The notes beneath the pieces are model-generated. The model had not been told where the DNA came from, made no database searches, and saw nothing but the letters and a program-made list of their open reading frames with translations. Below are positions 15,736 to 24,298 of a stretch of DNA of 64,000 nucleotides, one piece after another. The position numbers and the translations under genes were made by a program. The stretch is taken from positions 111,385 to 175,384 of the forward strand of contig NZ_JAHRID010000010.1 of NCBI RefSeq assembly GCF_019100565.1, read 5' to 3'. Numbering within the stretch: position 1 is the first letter of the stretch; each line of letters starts with the position of its first letter. Source of the stretch: Arsukibacterium indicum. GTDB lineage: Bacteria; Pseudomonadota; Gammaproteobacteria; Enterobacterales; Alteromonadaceae.

Positions 15736-17841
15736 TTACTGCTGACTTAACGACTCAAAGGTTTGCCTGAGCGTATCAGGCGTTAAAATTTGCGGTAGCA
15801 CCTGTGGTGGCTGTCCCGGCCAGTACAACACGTATAACGGCACGCCATCGCGCTGATACTGCTGCAAATAAGCAGTAATATCACCATCGCGCCGGGTCCA
15901 GTCACCTTTTAAGTAACTGACGTTATAATCTTTCAGCGCGGCTTTGCTGCGCTCAGTATTAAGGGCTACCCGCTCGTTTACCAGGCAGGTAATACACCAG
16001 TCAGCGGTCATATTGACCAGCACCGGCTTACCTTGCTGTTGCAGCTCAGCCAGTTTTTCCGGTGACCAGCTTTGCCAGTGCTGCCGCTCGCTTTGCTGGT
16101 CGATGTTACCGTCACTTACCGGCTGGCTGGCCACTTGCCACAAGGTAACAAGTGCCAGCAGCATTAATACCAACATGGCCAGCCGGTTGAACCAGCCCGC
16201 GCCAAGCTGAACTCTGCCCCACAACCAAAGCGCTGCTGCCAGAGCGACCATACCAACGAGCAACAGCGCCACGGCATCGATGCCGGTCTGGCGGCCAAAA
16301 ACCCATACCAGCCAGACGGCACTTAAATATAAAGGCCAGGCCAGCAGCTGTTTTAACGTTTCCATCCAGGCACCGGGCTTAGGCAGCAGTCGGGCCAGTG
16401 CCGGAATATACGCCAGCAGTAAAAAGGGCAGCGCCATCCCCAAACCCAGCGCAGCGAATACCAGTAAGGCGACCTGCGGGCTCTGGGTAACCGCATAACC
16501 CAGAGCTGTGCCCATAAACGGCGCTGTGCAGGGGCTGGCCACCACCACTGCCAGCACGCCGGTAAAAAAGGAGCCTTTGCCGCCACTTTTGGCCGTCAGC
16601 TCGCCACCGGCGTTCATTAATCCCAGACCAAATTGCACCAACCCGGATAAACTAAGGCCCAACGCCAGCAGCAAATACGCCAGCAGGCCCACCAGCAGTG
16701 GGCTTTGCAACTGAAAGCCCCAGCCAATAGCATTGCCAGCCGCTCGCAGCGCGATCAGCAAACCGGCTAACGCCAGAAAACTCAGCACTACGCCAGCGCT
16801 GTAAAAAATGGCATCACGCCGCTGTTGTCGTCGTTGCTGGCTGTTGCCGGCTATGCTAAGTGCTTTTAATGACAACACCGGAAATACGCAGGGCATTAAA
16901 TTCAGGATCAAACCACCACCGGCCGCCATCACTAAAATCAGCCACAGACTGCTCTGCTTGAGCGTGCCTCCGGTAACCAGAATTTCGGTGCTACTGTCAG
17001 GTTCAGCTGGCTGACTGCGATGCTGCAGACTGACACTATAGCCCTTGCCTTCAGCATCCACTAATACCACCTCAACCTGCTGTGGCGCGTTGCTAAAATA
17101 GGTATTGATAGCCTGTTGTAATAACAGACCGCTGGCTTGGGGCACCAGCTGCTGAGCAGCAGCATGATCCACCAGCTCGGTGCCCGCGACAAAAAATGCG
17201 ACCGGAGGCTGTGGCAGCGGCTCCATCAGCTCTGCCGAAAATGCACCGCCACTGATCGCGTAGTCGCCTGTTATTCCGGTTTTAACTGGCAACGAGGAGC
17301 GGGCTTGGTTAAATAACGGCTGCTGGCTTACTCCAAGTTCACTGTTGCTGGCAACCGCCAGCGTTAATTCAAAACTGGCGTCTGCCGGAATACAAATTTC
17401 CTCGCACACCAGCCAGTCAACATCGGCTTTAATAGTCAGGCTGTCTGCCGGATAGTCGGTCGGTATCGTTACGTCTGTCAGCAATAAAGTCTGGCCGGCA
17501 AATCCATAATTAACCAGTGGAGGTATTACGAAAGCTTGGGGGGTGGGCCATTGAATAGCACCAGCCTGCACACCTTGTGGCAACTGCCAGTTGATGCTGG
17601 TTGGCAGGCCCGAGTCACCGGGGTTCTGCCAATAGGTATGCCAGCCGGGATCGGGCTGAAAATGCAGCAAAATCGCAAATTGCTGACCCGGGGTAACCGT
17701 ACCGTACTCTGAGAGCAATTCAGCCCTGATATGCTTTGCCTGCTGCCAGCCACTGCTACTGGCATTTACAGCAAAACTCAGTACCAATGTACTTAACAGC
17801 AATAACACTGAGATTATCAGCCAACGGCTTAGTTGCAACAT
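15736..17841 (-). CDS. DsbD/ScsB-like protein-disulfide reductase
   Basis: A 701-residue inner-membrane protein. A signal peptide precedes an N-terminal periplasmic domain of the DsbC-like pfam type (residues about 30-280) with the cysteine pair in LVCEEICIP. A central eight-helix domain contains LMPCVFPVLSLKAL and VVASPCTAPFMG, the two transmembrane redox cysteines. A C-terminal thioredoxin domain carries ADWCITC. The protein should pass electrons from cytoplasmic thioredoxin to periplasmic partners such as the redoxin encoded downstream. The long N-terminal domain points to the ScsB/extended DsbD group rather than classical E. coli DsbD. Confidence 0.88.
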   Translation of the reverse strand: MLQLSRWLIISVLLLLSTLVLSFAVNASSSGWQQAKHIRAELLSEYGTVTPGQQFAILLHFQPDPGWHTYWQNPGDSGLPTSINWQLPQGVQAGAIQWPTPQAFVIPPLVNYGFAGQTLLLTDVTIPTDYPADSLTIKADVDWLVCEEICIPADASFELTLAVASNSELGVSQQPLFNQARSSLPVKTGITGDYAISGGAFSAELMEPLPQPPVAFFVAGTELVDHAAAQQLVPQASGLLLQQAINTYFSNAPQQVEVVLVDAEGKGYSVSLQHRSQPAEPDSSTEILVTGGTLKQSSLWLILVMAAGGGLILNLMPCVFPVLSLKALSIAGNSQQRRQQRRDAIFYSAGVVLSFLALAGLLIALRAAGNAIGWGFQLQSPLLVGLLAYLLLALGLSLSGLVQFGLGLMNAGGELTAKSGGKGSFFTGVLAVVVASPCTAPFMGTALGYAVTQSPQVALLVFAALGLGMALPFLLLAYIPALARLLPKPGAWMETLKQLLAWPLYLSAVWLVWVFGRQTGIDAVALLLVGMVALAAALWLWGRVQLGAGWFNRLAMLVLMLLALVTLWQVASQPVSDGNIDQQSERQHWQSWSPEKLAELQQQGKPVLVNMTADWCITCLVNERVALNTERSKAALKDYNVSYLKGDWTRRDGDITAYLQQYQRDGVPLYVLYWPGQPPQVLPQILTPDTLRQTFESLSQQ

Positions 17842-18050
17842 TATAATACCTCTCTACCAGCACTCCGCTTCTAAGCTACTTCAGTTCAGCGAAATGTTCA
17901 AAATAACTGCGACAAATGCGGATTTATTACGCCAAATGCAGCAAAATCCACGACTAAATGCTATATTAGCCGGGCATTATTCTGTGGTTAGTTGTGATCA
18001 CTCCAGCTGGCCTGAATCCCACCCCAGTGATGATATAAAGGTTGAACTTA

Positions 18051-20282
18051 ATGAAAGGTATGAAAAAGTCTGCTCTGAATCTGGCCATTTGCGCCGGTTT
18101 GTTTGGTGTGGCCAGCTTTGCTGCGACAGCACAAACTCAGGAAACTGACAGCGAGCAAAAAGATAACAAGCTTGAAACCATTACCATTACCGCTCAGAAG
18201 CGCAGCCAGAGTATTCAGGAAGTGCCTATTTCGGTCGCCACTATCAGCCAGGAACGCTTTAATGCAATTTTTTCTACTGGTGATGATATTACCGCGCTGG
18301 CGGTAAAAGTGCCGGGTTTATATGCTGAAACCTCAAACGGTCGCGCAGCACCGCGTTTTTATATCCGTGGTTTAGGCAATACCGACTTCGACTTAGCCGC
18401 TTCTCAGCCTGTGTCTATCATCATGGACGAAGTGGTGATGGAAAACGTGATTCTAAAAAGCTTTCCGTTATTCGATGTACAGGCAGTAGAAGTTATCCGT
18501 GGCCCACAGGGTACCCTGTTTGGCCGCAACACCACTGCCGGCATCATTAAGTTTGATTCGGTTAAACCCCGCCAAGATTTTGATGGCTACTTTAAAACCA
18601 CTGCCGGCACTCTTGGTATGATGAATGTCGAAGGTGCTATTGGCGGTGGTCTAACTGATGAGTTATCAGCCCGGGTATCATTAATGTCAAACCACCGGGA
18701 TGACTGGGTAAGCAATAGCTTTTACGGTAATAAAGATGTGATGGGCGGCTATGACGAAATCGCCGGCCGGCTGCAGTTTTTATATGAAGGCGACGACTTT
18801 GACGCCTTGCTGAACCTGCATACCCGCAACTACGACGGCACCTCAAGCTTGTTCCGGGCTAATATTTTAAGCCCGGGCAGCAATGAGCTGAACGAAAACT
18901 ACGACCGTGACACTGTGGCTTATAATGAAGGGCGTAACAACCCGCAAAGCTACGATGCCTGGGGTGGCTCGTTAAAGCTTGATTTCCAACTAACCGATAT
19001 GACCTTAACCAGCATTTCTGCCATAGAAAAAGCCGATGGTGGCGGTATTGGTGATATCGACGGCGGTAACCCAACTGGCCCTGGCGTTGTACCATTTCAG
19101 GCAGTAACAGAAGATCAACTACGTGGCCTTAAGCAGGTTACCCAGGAAATCCGCCTGGCCAGTGATACTGACAACGCACTGAGCTGGCAAACCGGTGCCT
19201 TTTACTTCGACTCAACCTTTTCTGTAAACAGTATCGATGGCTTTTTTGGTGCCACTGAAGTGTTTCATGGTAATACCAGCTGGGCGTTGTTTGGCCAGAG
19301 CTCGTATAAAGTGGATGATAAACTGGATATTACTGCCGGTATCCGTTACACCGACGATGAAAAAACATTCTATGTAGGCGAGCAAAACGTTGATGGCTTT
19401 GCCCTGGTTATTGGTGCGGCACAAGAGCAGTATTATGCACCAATCCGGGTTTCTGACGACAACATCAGCTGGGAGCTGAGTGCCAACTATCGCCTGACCG
19501 GCACTACCAGCTTATTCGCCCGGGTAGCAGAAGGTTTCCGTGCTCAGTCTATTCAGGGTCGTGATGTGGCCTTTGAAGCGCCGCCATCGGTAGCTGATGC
19601 CGAAACCATTACGTCGTTTGAAGTAGGTGCCAAGTCAGATTTACTCGATAATACCCTGCGTTTAAACGGTGCCCTGTTTTACTACACCATAGACGACATT
19701 CAGCTGTCGGCTATTGGCGGTCAAACTCAGGGTAATCAGTTAATCAATGCTGACAAAGGCGTGGGTTATGGTTTTGAAATCGACTTTGACTGGCGCGCTA
19801 CGCCATATTTCACCCTCGGTGGTGGTTTCAGCTATAACAACACCGAACTGCAGGACGACAACCTGACCGTGGCCCCATGCGGTTCAGGTATGTGTACTGT
19901 GCTGGATCCGGTAAACAGCGACGGCCAGGCCTTTATTCGTGGCAACCCGTTCCCGCAGGCACCGGAAACCATTTTAACCTTAAATGGCCGCTACGATTTC
20001 CCGATCGAAAGCGGTGAAATTTATGTTTATGGTGATTATCAGTTGCAGGGTAAAACCAACCTGTTCCTGTATGAATCAGCCGAGTTCAGCTCAAATAATA
20101 ATTTTGAAGCTGGCTTACGGGTAGCCTATATCAATTATGAGCATAACTATGAAGTGGGTTTCTTCGGCCGCAATATTACTGACGAAGATAACCTGAAAGG
20201 TGCTATCGACTTTAATAACCTGACCGGTTTTGTTAATGAACCAAGGGTATTAGGCGTCGATTTCAGGATTAACTTCTACTAA
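18051..20282 (+). CDS. TonB-dependent outer-membrane receptor
   Basis: A 743-residue receptor with signal peptide (KSALNLAICAGLFGVASFAATAQ), a TonB box region (LETITITAQKR), the plug domain (QEVPISVATIS, YIRGLGNTDFD, VEVIRGPQGTLFGRNTTAGIIKF) and a 22-strand barrel ending in the aromatic VDFRINFY. The sequence is of the group common in Sphingomonads and marine Alteromonadales whose substrates range from plant-derived compounds to vitamins. The ATG at 18051 has an AAAGG site nine bases upstream; a TTG at 18042 is less likely. No Fur box is evident. A strong terminator follows at 20300. Confidence 0.93.
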   Translation: MKGMKKSALNLAICAGLFGVASFAATAQTQETDSEQKDNKLETITITAQKRSQSIQEVPISVATISQERFNAIFSTGDDITALAVKVPGLYAETSNGRAAPRFYIRGLGNTDFDLAASQPVSIIMDEVVMENVILKSFPLFDVQAVEVIRGPQGTLFGRNTTAGIIKFDSVKPRQDFDGYFKTTAGTLGMMNVEGAIGGGLTDELSARVSLMSNHRDDWVSNSFYGNKDVMGGYDEIAGRLQFLYEGDDFDALLNLHTRNYDGTSSLFRANILSPGSNELNENYDRDTVAYNEGRNNPQSYDAWGGSLKLDFQLTDMTLTSISAIEKADGGGIGDIDGGNPTGPGVVPFQAVTEDQLRGLKQVTQEIRLASDTDNALSWQTGAFYFDSTFSVNSIDGFFGATEVFHGNTSWALFGQSSYKVDDKLDITAGIRYTDDEKTFYVGEQNVDGFALVIGAAQEQYYAPIRVSDDNISWELSANYRLTGTTSLFARVAEGFRAQSIQGRDVAFEAPPSVADAETITSFEVGAKSDLLDNTLRLNGALFYYTIDDIQLSAIGGQTQGNQLINADKGVGYGFEIDFDWRATPYFTLGGGFSYNNTELQDDNLTVAPCGSGMCTVLDPVNSDGQAFIRGNPFPQAPETILTLNGRYDFPIESGEIYVYGDYQLQGKTNLFLYESAEFSSNNNFEAGLRVAYINYEHNYEVGFFGRNITDEDNLKGAIDFNNLTGFVNEPRVLGVDFRINFY

Positions 20283-20299
20283 CAGTTTGTTGTTTTAAT

Positions 20300-20336
20300 A
20301 AAACCGCCCGCGGTAAACCGGGCGGTTTTATTATTT
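20300..20336 (+). terminator. rho-independent terminator after the TonB receptor
   Basis: AAAACCGCCCG at 20300-20310 pairs with CGGGCGGTTTT at 20319-20329, an 11-bp stem with an 8-base loop, followed by a T-rich tail (ATTATTT). Confidence 0.88.
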
Positions 20337-20444
20337 CCTGTTCTGCCGGCATTCTGGCGTATCGTTGTTGCTTTTTACCCTGCTGTCGTTTTAGCCTGCA
20401 TTTATCTGGCAGCCAGCCTCAACTGATGTAGCAGAGTATAACCC

Positions 20445-21536
20445 ATGGCCGATTTTCGCAGTGATACCGTCACCCAACCCTGTGCCGCTATGCGTCGGGC
20501 GATGCATGATGCCGAGCTTGGCGACGACGTATTTAACGATGACCCTACTACGCTGGAGTTGCAGCGCTATGCCGCTGAGCTACTGGGTTTTGAGGCTGCA
20601 TTATTTGCCCCAAGCGGCACCCAGACCAACTTAATTGCCATGATGAGCCATTGCCAGCGCGGCGATGAGGCCATTGTTGGCCAGCAATGGCATACCTATA
20701 AATGGGAAGGCGGAGGCATGGCGGTGCTGGGCTCTGTTCAGCCGCAGCCCCTGGAATTGCAGGCGGATGGTACGCTGGCGCTTAGCGATATTGCCGGCGC
20801 GATTAAACCAGACGACCCGCACTTTGCCCGCACCCGGTTAATTGTGATTGAAAACACCGTTGGCGGTAAAGTACTGCCACTCAGCTACATGCGTGATGTA
20901 GCAACCCTCGCCAGAGAAAAAGGTTTAAAATGTCATATTGATGGCGCCCGGCTGATGAATGCCGCTGTTGCGCTGGCCAGCGAGCACCAGCTGAGCCCGC
21001 AAGAAATGGCCCGTGAGCTGTGCCAGGGCTACGATTCGGTATCACTGTGTTTATCTAAAGGCCTTGGCTGTCCGGTCGGTTCGTTACTGCTGGGTTCAAA
21101 GGAGTTTATCCAGCAGGCAAAGCGCGTCAGAAAAATGCTTGGCGGTGGTATGCGCCAGACCGGTGTGCTGACCGCTGCCGGCCTGTATGCCCTTCACCAC
21201 AATATTGAAAGACTGGCAGATGACCATGCCAATGCCCGGTATCTGGCCGACGGCTTGACTGAGCTTGCCCGTGAATTGCAGACACTGCAATCGCTGACAG
21301 TGATCGCCCCCCAGACTAATATCGTATTTACCGACATTGCACCGGCCCTGGCCGACCGCTTATTGCCTTATCTGGCAGAGCACGGCATAAAAGTGACTGC
21401 CAGCCGTTATCAGGCAACTCAGGGAGCATTAATGCGCCTGCGCTGGGTCTGTCATCTGGATATCAGCCGCCAGCAGATCACTGAAACCTTAACGTTAATT
21501 CGCCAGTTTGCGCAGGAAGTGTCACTGGTGAAATAG
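20445..21536 (+). CDS. ltaE: low-specificity L-threonine aldolase
   Basis: A 363-residue fold-type I PLP enzyme that cleaves threonine or allo-threonine to glycine and acetaldehyde. The start MADFRSDTVTQP is the family hallmark; GDDVFNDDPT, APSGTQTN, the aspartate in CHIDGARLMNA and the PLP lysine K205 in LSKGLGCPVGS are all present, with RQTGVLTAAG following. Length is slightly above the 333-residue E. coli enzyme. It stands alone between a TonB receptor terminator and the msrAB gene. Confidence 0.93.
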   Translation: MADFRSDTVTQPCAAMRRAMHDAELGDDVFNDDPTTLELQRYAAELLGFEAALFAPSGTQTNLIAMMSHCQRGDEAIVGQQWHTYKWEGGGMAVLGSVQPQPLELQADGTLALSDIAGAIKPDDPHFARTRLIVIENTVGGKVLPLSYMRDVATLAREKGLKCHIDGARLMNAAVALASEHQLSPQEMARELCQGYDSVSLCLSKGLGCPVGSLLLGSKEFIQQAKRVRKMLGGGMRQTGVLTAAGLYALHHNIERLADDHANARYLADGLTELARELQTLQSLTVIAPQTNIVFTDIAPALADRLLPYLAEHGIKVTASRYQATQGALMRLRWVCHLDISRQQITETLTLIRQFAQEVSLVK

Positions 21537-21615
21537 TTAATCCGCTGGGTCAGTGAAAGCCTGTGGCCAGTCAGCCGGTCTGTATAGTTAACCCGTGCAA
21601 CCGCAGGAAGATGTT

Positions 21616-22905
21616 ATGAAACACCTGAATATTATTGTCGCATTAATGCTATCGTCGTTGCTGCTATTGGCACTATATGCCCCGGCGCAGCAAACCACGA
21701 CAGTATCGCCCGCCAAGGCGCCGCATGACAGTATAGTGTTAGGCTCTGGCTGCTTCTGGGGCGCTGAGATGCGCTATGAGAAACTACCCGGGGTAATAGA
21801 TGCCGTGTCAGGTTATGCCGATGGCAAAGGGGTTAAACCAACTTACCGCGCCATAACCAAACGCAGCAACAAACATAACCCCGACAACCATGCTGAAGTG
21901 GTGCAGGTAACGTTTGACCCGCAACAAATTAGCCTGGAAGCGCTGTTGCAGCATTACTTTGAAAGCCATGATCCTACCCAGCTTAACCGCCAGGGTAATG
22001 ATATTGGTACCCAGTACCGTTCAATCATTCTGACTAACAGCCCAGAGCAGCAGGCCCGGGCGGAGGCAGTGATGCAGCAGTACCAGCCACTGCTAACCGC
22101 TGCCGGTTATGGTCAGATTGTTACCCAGCTAAAACCACTGACCGAATTCTTTCCGGCCGAAGAGTATCATCAGGACTATATTGCCAAAAACCCAAACGGT
22201 TACTGTCCTGATCATTCCACCGGGGTTCGCTTTAACCGTGCACAGGATGCATTGACAGCAGAGGTGGATAACCGGCCAATGCTAAGCGGTAAACATATTC
22301 TGGTCATTGATTCAGAAAGTTATTGTCCGTATTGCGAAAAGTTTAAAGCCGAGGTTGCCAGCAGTTATCAGGGTGATATTCCAATGCATTTTCGCTACAG
22401 CCGTCAGTTACAGGGGCTGAATATTAAAACAGAGGCGACAGCAACACCTACCATTATATTGTTACAGGAAGGCCGCGAAGTCTTTGCCTTTAAAGGGTTT
22501 CTGGCCCCTGAAGAGTTTTATCTGCTGTTAGGTAAATTTAAGCTGGGCGACAGCGAAGCATTCGACGTCGCATTTGACAAAGCAACCGACCAGCGGTTTT
22601 GCAAAGAGTACGAGATATTTAAAAACACGCCCGACGGCATCTTCGTTGATAAGTTAAGTGGTGCGCCGCTGTTTGATACCCGTGACCGTTTTGACTCCGG
22701 TACCGGCTGGTTATCCTTTACCAAACCCGTAGCCGGCTCGGTCATTGAGAAACCCGATAATCGTTACGGCATGCGCCGCACAGAAATCCGGGCCAGGGTA
22801 TCGGGCATTCATTTAGGCCATGTGTTTGATGATGGCCCCAACGGCAAGCCACGCTACTGCATTAATGCAACGGTACTGGATTTCAAACCCCGGGCTGAAA
22901 GTTAA
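21616..22905 (+). CDS. msrAB: fused methionine sulfoxide reductase MsrA-thioredoxin-MsrB
   Basis: A 429-residue exported enzyme for repair of methionine sulfoxide. A signal peptide or anchor (residues 5-25) is followed by MsrA at about 38-210 with catalytic C46 in GSGCFWGAE. A thioredoxin-like domain at about 222-308 has C237-PY-C240 and the ATPT cis-proline. MsrB at about 312-425 has SGTGWLSF, HLGHVFDDGP and catalytic C415 in RYCIN. No zinc CxxC pairs are seen in MsrB. The ATG at 21616 is chosen for its AGGAAG site; a GTG lies at 21595. The domain order differs from Neisseria PilB, where thioredoxin comes first. Its end overlaps the convergent mscS-like gene by four bases. Confidence 0.92.
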   Translation: MKHLNIIVALMLSSLLLLALYAPAQQTTTVSPAKAPHDSIVLGSGCFWGAEMRYEKLPGVIDAVSGYADGKGVKPTYRAITKRSNKHNPDNHAEVVQVTFDPQQISLEALLQHYFESHDPTQLNRQGNDIGTQYRSIILTNSPEQQARAEAVMQQYQPLLTAAGYGQIVTQLKPLTEFFPAEEYHQDYIAKNPNGYCPDHSTGVRFNRAQDALTAEVDNRPMLSGKHILVIDSESYCPYCEKFKAEVASSYQGDIPMHFRYSRQLQGLNIKTEATATPTIILLQEGREVFAFKGFLAPEEFYLLLGKFKLGDSEAFDVAFDKATDQRFCKEYEIFKNTPDGIFVDKLSGAPLFDTRDRFDSGTGWLSFTKPVAGSVIEKPDNRYGMRRTEIRARVSGIHLGHVFDDGPNGKPRYCINATVLDFKPRAES

Positions 22906-24245
22906 TCTGTTTTGTTGCCGGTAGCAGCCGGCAACAGATTCTCCTCAGCTGATTGTTTAAGTTCGTCTTTTAGTTGTTGCTCAATGGTGGTATCGGCGCT
23001 GACATCAATCGACTCCACGTCAGCGTTTACCACTGCTGGCTGCATCGGCACAGTGCTGACAGGCTGGCTGTTGTCAGCGTCAGAGCTTGCCATATCAACC
23101 ATATGTAACCGGTAAATTGGCTCTGGCATTTCAATACCGGCCTGGTCAAAGGCGGTTTTCACCAACCGGATCGCTTCACTGCGAGCCTTTAAAAAATCGG
23201 TCTTACGCTGATCAATCCAGGCCAGCACCCTGACACTTACCGCGCTGTCACCCAGCTCCAGTATTAACACCCTTGGCCTGGGCTCAGTTAAAATGCCAGG
23301 CATGTTTTGCAGGGTACTAATGGCCAGTTCACGTACCCGCACTAAATCAAGGGTTACCGACACGCCTACGTTAAATTCGAAACGCCGCAAAGGGTTACGG
23401 GTAAAGTTAGTCATTGGTGAGGTAATGATCTGGCTGTTGGGGATCCGTAAGTGATTGCCGTCCAGCGTCATCAGTACGGTGTCGCGCGATGTCAGACGCA
23501 CCACTTTGCCGGTCATATCATCTACCTGAATAAAATCGCCAATTGCAAACGGATTACGGGTACTTAGCAGCACACCGGCCAGGTAGTTTTCAACAATATT
23601 GCGAAACGCAAAACCCAGTGCAATACCAATAACCCCGGCAACCCCCAGCATTGCGCTGACCAGTGCGGTGGCATCCAGTAATTCCAGCGCAATTAAAATG
23701 CCAATACTGGTGACAATTAACCTGACAAAGCGCATCCCCAGGTTAGTGGCCAGTTCTGACAAGCCTAACTTACGTAGTAACGAATTGCGCCTTGATAACC
23801 AGCTGCCTAGCAGCGAAAAAAGCAGTACCGCCAATACTGCCAGCAGCAATAACGGCAGCATTTGCACCGTGGTACCGAGTATTTCCCGGAATTTTTCAGT
23901 AGCCGGCGCCAGGCGGGAGCTTACGGCCAGCTGCTCCTGCAACTGGTTCTGGACATGCACCACCCCTTCCAGCCGGCTGGCAATAGTGGTGAGCTCATCT
24001 TTCAGCTGGGCATTGGCTACCTGGCCCTTAACAGTGATTACGCCGGCCGTTACACTGATTTCAACGTCTTCAAGCCCGCTGATCGCATCGGTAATAGCAC
24101 CAAGACGCGCGGCAATGGCCTGATCCTCAGGCGCATCTACCACCTTTATTTCTGTATCTGGCTGCTCATTTTCCACCTGCTGTGCCAGCACATTATTGCA
24201 ACCGATCATCGCTAGCAGAGCCAGCAATAAAAACCCCTGGCGCAT
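22902..24245 (-). CDS. MscS-family mechanosensitive channel with N-terminal BON domain
   Basis: A 447-residue channel. The N-terminal signal sequence ends in either VLAQQ or a borderline lipobox (AMIGC). A periplasmic BON domain follows at about residues 30-105 (VEISVTAGVITVKGQV). Then three membrane helices lead into the MscS core: LLGVAGVIGIALGFAFRNIVENYLAG-like pore helix, then FAIGDFIQVDDMTGKV and LRIPNSQIITSPMTNFTR. The C-terminal tail is acidic and probably disordered. BON domains bind membranes or peptidoglycan-related surfaces, so gating might be coupled to the envelope. Confidence 0.9.
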   Translation of the reverse strand: MRQGFLLLALLAMIGCNNVLAQQVENEQPDTEIKVVDAPEDQAIAARLGAITDAISGLEDVEISVTAGVITVKGQVANAQLKDELTTIASRLEGVVHVQNQLQEQLAVSSRLAPATEKFREILGTTVQMLPLLLLAVLAVLLFSLLGSWLSRRNSLLRKLGLSELATNLGMRFVRLIVTSIGILIALELLDATALVSAMLGVAGVIGIALGFAFRNIVENYLAGVLLSTRNPFAIGDFIQVDDMTGKVVRLTSRDTVLMTLDGNHLRIPNSQIITSPMTNFTRNPLRRFEFNVGVSVTLDLVRVRELAISTLQNMPGILTEPRPRVLILELGDSAVSVRVLAWIDQRKTDFLKARSEAIRLVKTAFDQAGIEMPEPIYRLHMVDMASSDADNSQPVSTVPMQPAVVNADVESIDVSADTTIEQQLKDELKQSAEENLLPAATGNKTD

Positions 24246-24298
24246 TATCCCTCCGGCTAAATATCAACGATACTAAAGACTTAACTATAGCAGCTGAA

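Noticed and set aside
17985..18010. CRP site before the first TonB receptor
   Set aside because: TGTGATCA is only a half-site; the other half does not match the TGTGA-N6-TCACA consensus.
23599..24123. 174-residue open frame opposite the mscS-like gene
   Set aside because: It is antisense to a clear MscS/BON coding region and has low-complexity Ser/Thr/Ala content.
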